Shown here: one piece after another, positions 18,275 through 30,139 of the stretch
How the letters are laid out: each line of letters begins with the position of its first letter
How positions within the stretch are numbered: the stretch's first letter is position 1
Origin: JAHEGP01 sp963792875
GTDB taxonomy: Bacteria > Pseudomonadota > Gammaproteobacteria > Pseudomonadales > JAHEGP01
Assembly: GCA_963792875.1 (NCBI GenBank)
Contig: CAWBXV010000010.1
Coordinates: 393,905-457,904 of the forward strand
Direction: 5' to 3'
DNA length: 64,000 nucleotides
Program-made: the position numbers and the translations under genes
The notes under the pieces: model-generated
Told to the model about the DNA's origin: nothing
The model's database searches: none
The model's input: the letters and a program-made list of their open reading frames with translations, nothing else

Positions 18275-19111
18275 ATGAACGACGGGGCTGTCAGGACTGT
18301 GCTGATCACCGGGGGCTCCGGCACGCTCGCCGGCGCCACCCGGATACTGCTGATGGAACAGGGCTGGCATGTGTTCGCGGCGGACTGCAATCGGCGCACG
18401 CTGGCACAGCTCGAGGGCGTGCCGGGCGTCACGCCGCTGTACCTCGATGTCACCGAGCCGGACAGCGTCGCGCAGGGCGTGACGGCCGTGCGCCGGCACA
18501 CGGACCGGCTCGACGCCATCATCCACTTCGCCGGGATTCTCGCCGTCGGCTCCATGATCGAAATGGATGAGGCGACCCTGCAGCGGGTCATCGACGTCAA
18601 CCTGCTGGGGACCTTCCGCATCAACCGCGCGTTCTTCCCACTGCTGCGCCCGCCCCGGTCCAGGATCGTCACTATCAGTTCCGAAACCGGCTGGCAGAGC
18701 GCCGCCCCGTTCAACGGCGCCTACGCCCTCAGCAAACACGGCATCGAGGCCTACTCCGATGCGCTGCGCCGGGAGCTGGCGCTGCTGGCCATTCCGGTGA
18801 TCAAGATCCAGCCGGGCCCTTTCCGCTCGGAGATGACCGCCAGCATCCGGGCGAATTTCCAGCGGGCGGCCGCGCAGTCGATGCATTTCCGCCCGCTGCT
18901 GCAGCGCCTCGAGCCGCTGGCCGCGGCGGAAGGCGCCAGGGCCAGAGACCCTGCCATCCTGGCCGCCGTCGTGCTCAAGGCGCTGACGGCGCGCCGACCC
19001 CGGCCGGCCTACTCGGTCAAGCCGGCCACGCTGCGCTCCCTGCTGGAGTTCCTGCCGGTGCGATGGATGGATTGGCTGGTGCAGCTGGGCCTGCGACGAT
19101 TGATGCGCTGA
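18275..19111 (+). CDS. Short-chain dehydrogenase/reductase
   Basis: An SDR-family NAD(P)-dependent oxidoreductase (278 residues). It has the nucleotide loop TGGSGTLAG, FAG in place of NAG after strand 4, Ser in TISSETG and the catalytic YALSK. The substrate is unknown. The ATG at 18275 is preferred over an upstream in-frame GTG (18257) because GAGGAGG lies at ideal spacing before it. TATACT at 18240-18245 may be the -10 box. The C-terminal 60 residues are longer than the minimal SDR fold and resemble those of retinol/steroid-type SDRs. Confidence 0.88.
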   Translation: MNDGAVRTVLITGGSGTLAGATRILLMEQGWHVFAADCNRRTLAQLEGVPGVTPLYLDVTEPDSVAQGVTAVRRHTDRLDAIIHFAGILAVGSMIEMDEATLQRVIDVNLLGTFRINRAFFPLLRPPRSRIVTISSETGWQSAAPFNGAYALSKHGIEAYSDALRRELALLAIPVIKIQPGPFRSEMTASIRANFQRAAAQSMHFRPLLQRLEPLAAAEGARARDPAILAAVVLKALTARRPRPAYSVKPATLRSLLEFLPVRWMDWLVQLGLRRLMR

Positions 19112-19134
19112 GATGCGGTGAATGGTCGCCACGC

Positions 19135-19536
19135 TCACGGCGCGAAGCGCTGCTCCATGCGCGCACGCATCCGTTCGCGGAAGGCGTCGTCGGCCGCTGA
19201 GCCGCCCGACCCTGACAGCGCGGCGTCGCTGGGGAAGCGCTGCCCGTCATGCCAGCGCGCACAGGGCACCGTGGCCGACGCCGGCGCCCGCTCCCCGGAC
19301 TGCAGCGTGATATCGGTACTGCCGCCGTGGCGGCTGACGATGCGCTGGCCGTCGTGGTAACACGACACCCGCACCGCGCCGGCGTGGCCCGCGCCGCTCT
19401 GACGGATGATCGCCGTCGAGCCACCGTGCCGATAGATCTCCTCGCCGGTGCAGCCCTGGCCGAGCGCGGCGGCGAGGGCGGCCAGATACAATACGTGCCG
19501 GGCCGGCACCCGCCCCGATGGTCTGCAAGTGTTCAC
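19135..19536 (-). CDS. Secreted protein with two cysteine-bearing GGST repeats
   Basis: A 133-residue protein with a signal peptide (to about residue 29) starting at GTG, backed by GGGAGGAGC. Two repeats of about 40 residues follow, each with RHGGST, I/L-x-QSG, a Val-x-Cys and HDGQR. The QSG motifs echo the Q-x-G pattern of the three proteins encoded just upstream on the same strand, so it is probably a partner in the same assembly, perhaps nucleator, cap or chaperone. The C-terminal tail is charged and helical. I do not recognise the family. It is the last of four adjacent genes. Confidence 0.7.
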   Translation of the reverse strand: MNTCRPSGRVPARHVLYLAALAAALGQGCTGEEIYRHGGSTAIIRQSGAGHAGAVRVSCYHDGQRIVSRHGGSTDITLQSGERAPASATVPCARWHDGQRFPSDAALSGSGGSAADDAFRERMRARMEQRFAP

Positions 19537-19590
19537 AGCTTCGCTCCTCCCGATGAGTTGATGATGCGGCCGGCGGACCCTTGCCGCGCG

Positions 19591-19902
19591 CTACCACCGC
19601 GGACCAACAGCCCGCGCGTGGACCTGCGCCCCGCCGCCCCGTGAGTCGCGGCCGCCGTTCTCCGCCGCGCCCGCCCTGCCGTGCCCCTGCCCGCCGCAGC
19701 GCTGCACCGTGTGGTTGACGTTGACCCGGCCGCTCTGCACCGTCTCGTTGGCGGCGCTGTCGCCGCATTGAAACGTGTGATTGATGTTGATGCGCCCATC
19801 CTGCACCGTCGTGTTCACGCTGGTCTGGGCGGACGCCGCCGCGGACAGCAGCGCGATGGCTGCAGCCATGCCGCAGCGGCGGCCTTCTGTGAACTTGCTC
19901 AT
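19591..19902 (-). CDS. Curlin-like repeat protein (103 residues)
   Basis: It has a signal peptide to about Ala25 and then four turns of an 11-residue repeat: Gln at 34, 45, 56 and 67, with Gly two residues later in the first three, Asn at +5 and +7 in most, and Thr two residues before each Gln. This matches the Q-x-G-x2-N-x-A half-repeat of curli subunits with a second Asn in place of Ala. Two Cys (46 and 69) lie within the repeats, which is unusual for curlins. The C-terminal 33 residues are Gly/Arg-rich and unrelated. AGGAGGG precedes the ATG. A role as an amyloid fibre subunit is inferred. Confidence 0.78.
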   Translation of the reverse strand: MSKFTEGRRCGMAAAIALLSAAASAQTSVNTTVQDGRININHTFQCGDSAANETVQSGRVNVNHTVQRCGGQGHGRAGAAENGGRDSRGGGAQVHARAVGPRW

Positions 19903-19950
19903 GCGATAGCCCTCCTGGGCTGAGGCCGGGGGCGCCCCCCCGGCGGAACC

Positions 19951-20244
19951 CTAACGGTTGCGGACGTGGTCCTGGTAGCGCAGCTTGCGATAGGAGAACT
20001 GCCTGACCGCGTTGTCGTTGACCGCGCCGGCCTGAGCCGTCTGCGCCAGGTTGTCCGCGCCGGCCTGCACGGTCCGGCTGATGTTGTGCGCACAGCCCTG
20101 CTGCACGCTCGCGCGGTTGACCGCGTCGTTCTGGATGTTGACGCTGAAGCAGGATTCGCGGGCCGGCACGGTCGGCGACTGGCCGAGCGCCGGGGGCATG
20201 GCGGCCAGGACCGCCAGCCCGGTGAACCACAAGGACGCTTTCAT
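19951..20244 (-). CDS. Curlin-like repeat protein (97 residues)
   Basis: A signal peptide to about Gly21 precedes a Cys-containing lead (Cys32) and about five Gln-centred repeats (Gln38, 48, 60, 71, 82) with 10-12 residue spacing, including VQQGCAHN, VQAGADN and AQAGAVN. A basic tail ends in DHVRNR. It is less regular than its two sisters, so it may be a minor or nucleating subunit as CsgB is to CsgA; that is a guess. AGAGAGG is the ribosome site. It sits between the other repeat genes on the same strand. Confidence 0.75.
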   Translation of the reverse strand: MKASLWFTGLAVLAAMPPALGQSPTVPARESCFSVNIQNDAVNRASVQQGCAHNISRTVQAGADNLAQTAQAGAVNDNAVRQFSYRKLRYQDHVRNR

Positions 20245-20330
20245 GGGGTTATACCTCTCTCTAATGGAGTCATCGCGGGCACCGGCTGCCCGCACGGGGC
20301 CGGTCGCCGGTGCCGTGCCTTGCAGCGGCC

Positions 20331-20636
20331 TCAGCGGCGGCCGCCGTAGCCGCCGGCGCGCAGGCGCTGGTCGGTCTCGTTGTAGTTGACCCGGCCGAAC
20401 TGCGCGGTTTCGTTCCAGTTGTCGCGGCCGCGCTGGCGGGTGCGGTTGGCGTTGTCGCGCCCGGCCTGGTAGGTGGCGTTGTCGTTGTAGCTGCCGCTCT
20501 GCCAGGTGTCGTTGGTATTGATGCGACCCTCCTGAATGGTGGTGTTCACGTTGCTCTGCGCGCACAGCGGCGCGCTCACCGCTGCCAGCAAGGTGGCGAT
20601 CGCCAGGGGGCGCAGCGCGTTCTTGGCATTGTTCAT
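20331..20636 (-). CDS. Curlin-like repeat protein with perfect 11-residue period (101 residues)
   Basis: This is the clearest of the group. After a signal peptide ending in CAQ, Gln recurs at 35, 46, 57, 68, 79 and 90, Gly at 37, 48, 59, 70 and 81, Asn at 40/42, 51/53, 62/64, 73/75 and 84/86, and Thr at 33, 44, 55, 66, 77 and 88. This is an exact 11-residue beta-turn period, as in curli half-repeats. The tail is Gly/Arg-rich. I chose the second ATG because GAGG lies nine bases before it; an ATG nine bases upstream abuts that same site. It is the first gene of the four. No csgG, csgE or csgF secretion gene is in the window. Confidence 0.8.
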   Translation of the reverse strand: MNNAKNALRPLAIATLLAAVSAPLCAQSNVNTTIQEGRINTNDTWQSGSYNDNATYQAGRDNANRTRQRGRDNWNETAQFGRVNYNETDQRLRAGGYGGRR

Positions 20637-21170
20637 GTCGGTCATCCTCAGTTCGGTAAAAGGGCTTAGCCAGAATGGCCGAGATGGGTATCATCCCGAC
20701 CACGACACCATGCTAACGCCCGCAAACTGAACCCCGGCTGAACGCGGCGCAAACCATTGAGACAGCACCCACCCGAGCTGGCCACCGCTGTGTCAGCGGC
20801 GCAGGCCGGGCCGGCGGGTCGCACGCAGCCGACAGCCGGCCCATTGGACAGCAGGAGAGAAAAGTCATAGCGAACCGGTGCCGCGCACAGAGCGGAGCCT
20901 GGGCAAAGCACGGGAGGACGATCGTTCGATACTGTTACATCGATGCTCAACCAGGGTTCGGCAGGCAGGGCAGCCCTCGGCGTGGCGCGAATATGACAGC
21001 CCGGTGCCGCAACCGGCCTGACCGGCCTTTCCGTCGTTCTGAAGATCGGGTGGGGCTTGCCTATGAAACCCGCCAGCCGATCCAGGCGGCAATGGCGCTC
21101 TGAACCCGCCGCGACCCTGGGGCTACCAGCCGCGGCGGCGGCGCGGTTGCCCTCGGAGCACCTGCGACGC
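20637..21170. other. Non-coding stretch before the curlin-like genes
   Basis: No convincing gene was found here; open frames look random and lack ribosome sites. Base composition falls somewhat below that of the flanking genes. It should hold the promoter for the four-gene repeat cluster and the end of the DUF900 hydrolase transcript. I could not pick a clear promoter or operator. Confidence 0.5.
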
Positions 21171-22157
21171 TCAGGTCTTGGGTGACTCCAGGACCAGCTG
21201 CCCGTCCAGCACCCTGCGCGTCGGGATCTGGTGCCGGTCGATATCGCCAGCCAGGGTCGACGCCAGATCCCTGGCGAAGGTGAGATCGCCAATATGCCAT
21301 GAATGGTCGAAGCTGCCGTAGTAATCGACGCCCTGAGTCAGCGCGTGCTCATCGAGCCCGTTGAAATACGGGCCGCAGTTCACGTTGACCGCTTTGCGGG
21401 GTGCGTCGCCGGGCAATCCGACTCGGCCGACACGCGGCGCCAGACCAATGCGCTTGGTGTCTGACAGCTTCAATACCGAATCGTAGGGGTTCTGGTAGTT
21501 GGTCAGGCGCACGCAGTGGCGAAAGAGTGACTTCGACTTGCTGTCGGCGTCGCTCAGCGAGCGGCTGGAGATATCGCCGCCGATCAGCGCTATCTGGCTG
21601 ACCGTCCAGGGGCGGTTCTTGATGGACGTCTTCTCGTCGGCATCGGTGAAGGCGTTGCGAATGACGTACGCTCCGGTCGAATGCCCCAGCAGGTGCACGT
21701 TGATTTCACATCCGGCGGCCTGCTGCGATGAAAACAGGCTGATGCAGTCATCCCTTAACCTTCTTGCCGTATCCTTGGCGTCGTCCCGGTCTTCCAGGTA
21801 GTTCAGCCCCGACTGCGCGCTGGGCCAGTCATAACTGACGACCGCGCCCTGGTACCCGACCGACCGCAGGTCCACCGCCAGCCTTCTGTGCCGCTTGAGC
21901 ACGGTCTCCTGGCTGCTGTTGTAGCCGTGAATAAACACCAGAATATCGCCAGTCGGCTTTGCCGTCATCCCGTTGACGCCCGTGGCCGCCTGCGACAGAA
22001 CCTCGGCGACCCACGCGCTGCGGGCGATGGCCTGCGACGGCCTGGGGTAGGCATCGCCCGGGACGCGCAAAAACAAGGTCGGACCCGGCTCGTTGCCAAA
22101 GACCTTCTCTCCGGCCACGGTCTTTTTGTTCCTGACACACACGACGTAATCGGTCAT
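21171..22157 (-). CDS. DUF900-type alpha/beta hydrolase
   Basis: A soluble alpha/beta hydrolase of 328 residues. The oxyanion strand is ILVFIHGYNSS and the nucleophile elbow is LLGHSTGAYV; the catalytic His is probably in SFDHSWH near the C-terminus. The HGYNSS and GHSTG pair is typical of DUF900 proteins, whose substrates are mostly unknown. There is no signal peptide. AGAAGGGAATCCC precedes the ATG. It lies downstream of the patatin gene on the same strand, with a gap of about 190 bases, so a shared lipid-related role is possible but unproven. Confidence 0.82.
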   Translation of the reverse strand: MTDYVVCVRNKKTVAGEKVFGNEPGPTLFLRVPGDAYPRPSQAIARSAWVAEVLSQAATGVNGMTAKPTGDILVFIHGYNSSQETVLKRHRRLAVDLRSVGYQGAVVSYDWPSAQSGLNYLEDRDDAKDTARRLRDDCISLFSSQQAAGCEINVHLLGHSTGAYVIRNAFTDADEKTSIKNRPWTVSQIALIGGDISSRSLSDADSKSKSLFRHCVRLTNYQNPYDSVLKLSDTKRIGLAPRVGRVGLPGDAPRKAVNVNCGPYFNGLDEHALTQGVDYYGSFDHSWHIGDLTFARDLASTLAGDIDRHQIPTRRVLDGQLVLESPKT

Positions 22158-22345
22158 TGGGATTCCCTTCTACTTGCTATCCACATCGTCAGCTGCAGCG
22201 GCGCGGCGCCTGGCGGCAGCGGACCCACGAGCAACGATGCCAGATCGAGGCGCCGAAGAAAAGCCGCCGTTCACGGCGATGGCCAGGGAGCCGGGCGACA
22301 CCATCACCGCGGGCAGGGGCGACCCTGCCGTCAAAGGGCGCCGCA

Positions 22346-23551
22346 CTAGCGCGCGGCGATACCAGGCGGTGCCGCTTCCCAGGGATAGCCCGCCTTGGCC
22401 TGAGCAAAGGCGAAATCGTAGAGGCGCCGCATGTAGTCGAGGCCGGCACGCTTTTCCATGTCTTTGGCGAAGCTCTGGGGAATATAGGCCAGCCGGTATT
22501 CCAGGCCATCGCGCCGCGCGGTGTAGTACATGCGAAAGAGGTCGCCGATCCCCTGCGTGCGGATGAGGCTGCTGATGGTGCGGCCACCCAGAGACAGCAG
22601 CTTGCCCTCCACCGTCTCCCAGTCCGGCTCGAGGTAGCCGTTGCGGATAATGTATGCCCTGGCCGGATGGCGCACTTTGAGCTTCGCCAGCACGTCCTTC
22701 CAATTGATCTGCGCCTGATAGAGAAACACCTGCTCGGTCACCCCGCCGTCGACGTGCAGTTCCTGGTAGCCGCGCCCGCCCGCCTCCACCTCGAAGACGA
22801 CCGGGGGCAGCGCGATCGGGATCGAGGCCGAGGCCAGCATGATCTTGCGGATCAGCTCCACGGCGCCCGGCTGGGCGCTGGCGGCGATCCTGCCGATGTC
22901 CCACAGGACGGGGCGGGACGCGTCGAGGTTGGTGGTGCCGATAAACAGCTGGCGCCCCTTGCGGTACTCGTAGGCGATCCTGCCCACCACCTCCGGCGTC
23001 AGGTAGCGCTCGATGACGGCCTGCATCGGCGTGCTGTCGGCCACCGCGTCGTTGCGAATGACATTGCGCAGAGGGCGCCGCTTGACGAGGTCCTCCATGG
23101 CATAGCCGGTATACACCGCCTTGATGTCAGCGTCGTAGCGGGAACCCAGGAAGGCGAAGGGCGCGATCAGCGCGCCGGTGCTGATGCCGGTCACGATGGT
23201 GAATTCGGGCCTGTTGCCGGCGGCGGTCCAGCCCGCCAGCAGCCCCGCCGCGAACGCGCCGTTCTCGCCGCCGCCCGACAGCGCCAGGTAGTGGTGATCG
23301 CGCTCCATGACGCCGGCGTACTCGGCGCGCAGCTGCTGCTCTGATGCCGCTTCAAATTCACCCTGCGACTCGGACCGCGCGTCACCCCAATGGCGCAGGT
23401 CGGACCGGCCCAGCACGGTGGCCTGGTCGGCAAGCTCCCGGGGCAGCGGCGCCTCGCGAGGCGGCGCCGCGGCGCAGGCCGCCAGTGTCAGGACGCTGAG
23501 CGACACCAGCACACGGCGCGTCACGCGAGAACGATGGCTAGCATAGGCCAT
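22346..23551 (-). CDS. Patatin-like phospholipase lipoprotein
   Basis: It has a lipoprotein signal peptide ending in LTLAAC. The patatin fold follows, with the oxyanion loop SGGGENGAFAAG, the nucleophile Ser in GISTG and the catalytic Asp in VDGGV, so a Ser-Asp dyad acyl hydrolase is expected. The anchor places it in the periplasm or outer membrane, where it may act on phospholipids. Of several in-frame starts I chose the ATG giving MAYASHRSR, which puts the signal peptide at the N-terminus (401 residues). It follows the Cus efflux genes on the same strand after 220 bases. Confidence 0.88.
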   Translation of the reverse strand: MAYASHRSRVTRRVLVSLSVLTLAACAAAPPREAPLPRELADQATVLGRSDLRHWGDARSESQGEFEAASEQQLRAEYAGVMERDHHYLALSGGGENGAFAAGLLAGWTAAGNRPEFTIVTGISTGALIAPFAFLGSRYDADIKAVYTGYAMEDLVKRRPLRNVIRNDAVADSTPMQAVIERYLTPEVVGRIAYEYRKGRQLFIGTTNLDASRPVLWDIGRIAASAQPGAVELIRKIMLASASIPIALPPVVFEVEAGGRGYQELHVDGGVTEQVFLYQAQINWKDVLAKLKVRHPARAYIIRNGYLEPDWETVEGKLLSLGGRTISSLIRTQGIGDLFRMYYTARRDGLEYRLAYIPQSFAKDMEKRAGLDYMRRLYDFAFAQAKAGYPWEAAPPGIAAR

Positions 23552-23771
23552 GATGGGGTTTTCTCTCCGGCAGTCCATTTCGACAACGTGCCGCGCACGG
23601 GGCAACGACACCTCACTTGCCACCCCGCGCAGCGGATCGGCCCTGGATGGCCAGCATTGTGTCCGTTCGGGTGCGACAATTCAAGCCGGCCCGGGGGGGC
23701 GGCACGCCACCGGGGCCGAGCGTCGTGTCGACACGGCGCGGGGACGGCTGTCGCCAAGCCGGGCGCAGCGA

Positions 23772-26897
<3,126 letters not shown>

Positions 26898-27014
26898 GGC
26901 GCGACGCACCCGCGGCCGCGCCGGGTCAGCGGCAGCATCCGGCGGGACCGGGGGCGCCGGGCCGGTGGCGGCGCCGGTTGCCGGGCCGCAGCGCGATGGC
27001 CGTCCACCGGGCCG

Positions 27015-28529
27015 CTAGTGCTTACCATGGGCGGGCGCCTCCTGGCCGGCGGCAGCCCCGGGCACGTGGATGCCGGCGATCTCGTAGTGATCCTCGCCGC
27101 TGCGGCGGATCTGCAGGTGGACGGTCATGCCGGGGCGCAGCCCCGCGATATCGACCTCATCGGTGACCAGCAGGTCCATGGTCATGCGCGGCCAGCGCCA
27201 GACCTCGATGGGGACATGGGTGACCTTCAGCATGCGGTGCCCGGCCATGACGCCGTCGATGGTCGCCTCGACCCACACCGCGTCCGGCCTCGCGTCGCTC
27301 TGGGCGTGGTGCATGCGCCCGAAATCGGCGGTCTTGCTGGACTCGGAATCGATCAGAAACTGCGCCGAGGTGACCACCTCGTCGCCCTCCCGCAGCCCGC
27401 GCAGGATTTCCACGCTGACGTCATCCATGCGGCCGGCGGTCACGGCGACGGCCTGGAAGCGCCCGTCGCCCAGGCTCAGCACCGCCCGGTCCATGCTGCC
27501 CGTGCGGATCAGCGCCTCGCGGGGCACCACCAGGGCCTCGCCGCCGCGCTGGGCGTGGATGGCCACCTGGGCGAACATATTGGGTTTGAGCGCGCGGTCG
27601 GCATTATCGAAGCGCATACGCACCACGACGGTGCGGTTGTTGGCGTTGAGCGCGGGATAGACGTAGTCGACCTGCCCCTCCCAGCGGCGGCCGGGCAGGT
27701 AGTCCAGCGTCATGGTCACCGGCGTGCGGACCGCGACGAGCGCGGCCTGCCGCTCGAACACCTCGGCCTCCACCCACACCTCGCCCAGCGCGCCGATGGA
27801 CATCAGGGTGGTGCCGGGCTGCACATAGAAGCCCTCGCGGATGTTGAGGTTGTCGATGACGCCGGCCTGGGGCGCAAAAAAGGTGACGGTCTGCTGCACC
27901 CGCCGCTGCCGCCGCAGCCGGGCGATCAGGCTGGCGGGGACCTGCAGCGCCTGCAGGCGCTCCTGGGACGCGGCGATCAGGCGCTCGCTGTTGCGCTCCA
28001 GCGCCAGCACCATCTCCTCCTGGGCGTTGACCAGGGCGGGGGAATAGAGATCGTACAGCGGCTGGCCGGCCTCGACCGGATCGCCCTGGGCCTTGACATA
28101 GAGCCGGTCGATCCAGCCCTCGAGCCGCGGGTGGATGTGGACGAGCTTGTCCTCGTCGAAGCGCACGTAGCCCACGGTGCTGATCTCGGCCTGCAGCACG
28201 CGGCGCGCGGCCACCGCCGTGCGCACGCCCAGCTTGTTCACCACGTCCGGCGAAATGGTCACCACGCCCTCGGCGCCGCCGGCCGCGTCGTCGGCATAGA
28301 CGGGCACCAGGTCCATGCCCATCGGCGACTTGCCGGGTCGGTCCCGGCGGTAGTTCGGGTCCATCGGCGCCACCCAGTAGAGGGGCTGGCGCTCAGCGGC
28401 GGCGGTCCCGGCGGCAGCGGCCGGGTGTTCAGCGACCGGGAGCAGCGCCCGCTGCACCAGCAGCACGCCCAGAACGCCCAGCGCGATGCCACCGAGGATC
28501 ATGCGGTACGATGTCTGCCTGGGCGCCAT
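27015..28529 (-). CDS. cusB: CusB-type efflux adaptor fused to a CusF-like copper-binding domain
   Basis: Periplasmic adaptor (504 residues) joining the RND pump to the outer-membrane channel. The N-terminal helix (10-28) is an anchor or signal. Residues 49-80 form the short heavy-metal-binding segment YWVAPMDPNY...GMDLVP. The barrel-sandwich and helical-hairpin region follows. From about residue 405 a CusF-like barrel is fused, with the ligands His in VTHVPI and Trp/Met/Met in WRWPRMTMDL. In E. coli CusF is a separate chaperone, so here pump loading is built into the adaptor. It starts four bases after the channel gene stop. Confidence 0.92.
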   Translation of the reverse strand: MAPRQTSYRMILGGIALGVLGVLLVQRALLPVAEHPAAAAGTAAAERQPLYWVAPMDPNYRRDRPGKSPMGMDLVPVYADDAAGGAEGVVTISPDVVNKLGVRTAVAARRVLQAEISTVGYVRFDEDKLVHIHPRLEGWIDRLYVKAQGDPVEAGQPLYDLYSPALVNAQEEMVLALERNSERLIAASQERLQALQVPASLIARLRRQRRVQQTVTFFAPQAGVIDNLNIREGFYVQPGTTLMSIGALGEVWVEAEVFERQAALVAVRTPVTMTLDYLPGRRWEGQVDYVYPALNANNRTVVVRMRFDNADRALKPNMFAQVAIHAQRGGEALVVPREALIRTGSMDRAVLSLGDGRFQAVAVTAGRMDDVSVEILRGLREGDEVVTSAQFLIDSESSKTADFGRMHHAQSDARPDAVWVEATIDGVMAGHRMLKVTHVPIEVWRWPRMTMDLLVTDEVDIAGLRPGMTVHLQIRRSGEDHYEIAGIHVPGAAAGQEAPAHGKH

Positions 28530-28532
28530 GGC

Positions 28533-29921
28533 TCAAGGCTCCGTGCGGGGTCCATCGGCCACGGTCGCTGCGCCGGGGTCGCGATGAACGAAGAAATAAT
28601 TGAGCCGGGCGATCACCTTCTGCCGCTCCACGTCGATGCCCAGGGCGTCGATCAGCGCGCTCAATTCGGCAATGCGCGCGCGCGCCACCTCGGCAAAATC
28701 GCCCTCGGCGGACGTGTAGGCCGACAGCGCCGCCTCGGCCTGCTGATGCATCTGGGGCAGCAGGCGCTGCCGGTACAGCCGCTGGCGCTCGCCGAGCGTG
28801 CGGTACTGCGCCCGCGCCGACTCGAAGGCGGCGACCATATCGCGCAGCGCCAGCCACTTTTCGGATTTCACCGCCTCCGCGTTGGCGACCGCGGCCTGGA
28901 GCTCGCGGTCCTGGCGGTTGGCGGTGAACAACGGCACGTCGAGGGTGACGCCGACGGAAAAGAAATCCGCGCGGCGGGCGCCGGTGGGATCGTCGTCGCG
29001 GTAGCCGTAGCTGGCGGCGACCCCCCACTCCGGCTTGTACTTCTGCCGGGCCAGGTCGATGCCGGTGCCGGTGGCTTCGATCTTCTTGTCCAGCATGGCG
29101 ATGGCGGGGTGCCCGAGCAGGTATTGTCCCAGCAGCTGGCGGTCCGGCGGCGCGCCGCCCTCGACCCAGCGGGGATCGCGCAGGGCGGTGTCGGGCAGCG
29201 CCCGGCCGAGGCCCGGTATGCCGGCGCCGGCGGCTCCGAATCCCGCGCTGCCGCTCTCACCCAGCCATTTACCCAGGTCCTGCGCCAGGGTCTGGCCGCG
29301 CTCTTCCAGCACGGTGAAGCGGTCCGCCAGGCGGGTCAGCTCCAGCTCGGCGCGGATCACGTCCTGCTGCCGCATGCGGCGCACGGCGGCGGCATAGCCG
29401 GACATGGCCACGTCGACGAGCTGCTCGAAGTGGACGCGGTTCTGGTCGATCAAGGCGATGCTGCCCCGCGTCTTGTAAAGCTCCAGCCACAGCTCACTGA
29501 CCATCACCTCGATCCGCGCCAGGCGCTCCTGCCGCTGCAGCGGGTACTGCTCGGCCTGGAGCGCCAGCTGCTGCCGGCGCAGCTTGAGGCTGCTGCCGCG
29601 CGGGAAGGACTGGGACAGGCCGACGCTGAACTGGGTCATCGGCTCCTGATTGAAATCGAAGGTGTCGGTGGGCAGGTTCATGAAGCCGACGGCGACTTTA
29701 GGGTCCGGCAGGGCACCGGCCGCGACGCTGGCGGCCTCGACGCTCTGCTGGGCGAGCCGGTTGCCGACCAGCCACGGATCGTGCTGCTGCGCCAGCGCGA
29801 CGGCGTGCTCGAGCGGCAGCAGCGCCCCCGGCTGCGCTGAGGCGCCGCCCCATGCGGCCGGCGCCAGCGCGACCAGCACCATCGCTGCGCACCAATCCCT
29901 GCCTGTGTTCTCGAAGGACAT
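28533..29921 (-). CDS. cusC: CusC/TolC-family outer-membrane efflux channel
   Basis: Outer-membrane factor of 462 residues. It has a signal peptide ending near GASAQ, then two repeats of the long-helix/beta-strand pattern (LEHAVALAQQHDPWL ... ERLARIEVMVSELWLELYKT; GHPAIAMLDKKIEAT). It completes the tripartite pump with the two genes behind it. No lipobox Cys is seen. The start at MSFENTGRDW is preferred: GGAG lies upstream and the signal peptide then begins properly, whereas the longer open frame adds 59 unlikely residues. Confidence 0.92.
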   Translation of the reverse strand: MSFENTGRDWCAAMVLVALAPAAWGGASAQPGALLPLEHAVALAQQHDPWLVGNRLAQQSVEAASVAAGALPDPKVAVGFMNLPTDTFDFNQEPMTQFSVGLSQSFPRGSSLKLRRQQLALQAEQYPLQRQERLARIEVMVSELWLELYKTRGSIALIDQNRVHFEQLVDVAMSGYAAAVRRMRQQDVIRAELELTRLADRFTVLEERGQTLAQDLGKWLGESGSAGFGAAGAGIPGLGRALPDTALRDPRWVEGGAPPDRQLLGQYLLGHPAIAMLDKKIEATGTGIDLARQKYKPEWGVAASYGYRDDDPTGARRADFFSVGVTLDVPLFTANRQDRELQAAVANAEAVKSEKWLALRDMVAAFESARAQYRTLGERQRLYRQRLLPQMHQQAEAALSAYTSAEGDFAEVARARIAELSALIDALGIDVERQKVIARLNYFFVHRDPGAATVADGPRTEP

Positions 29922-30027
29922 CACTGCTCCGTTGCGTTCCGGTCGCGCCACCCCTGTCGGGGCTGGCAGCAGCATAGCACCGACCAGCCTGCGCGCCCAA
30001 AGCGAATGCGCCTGGCAAAGCCTCGCG

Positions 30028-30066
30028 GCCTCGCCAATGCGCCTCGCCAATACGCCTCGCCGTTGG
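30028..30066 (+). repeat. Three tandem 13-base direct repeats
   Basis: The units read GCCTCGCCAATGC, GCCTCGCCAATAC and GCCTCGCCGTTGG; the first two differ at one base and the third has drifted. The function is unknown. It lies in the control region between the efflux and uptake genes. Confidence 0.6.
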
Positions 30067-30139
30067 CAGCCCGGACACCCGCGTTGCGGCCCAGCCAAGG
30101 CGGCGCAGCGGATTACCTGGCCGACAATGGTGCCTGCCT

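Noticed and set aside
19591..20636. Direct DNA repeats as a possible CRISPR or minisatellite
   Set aside because: The repetition is at the protein level (11-residue units in frame); DNA units are degenerate and there are no spacers.
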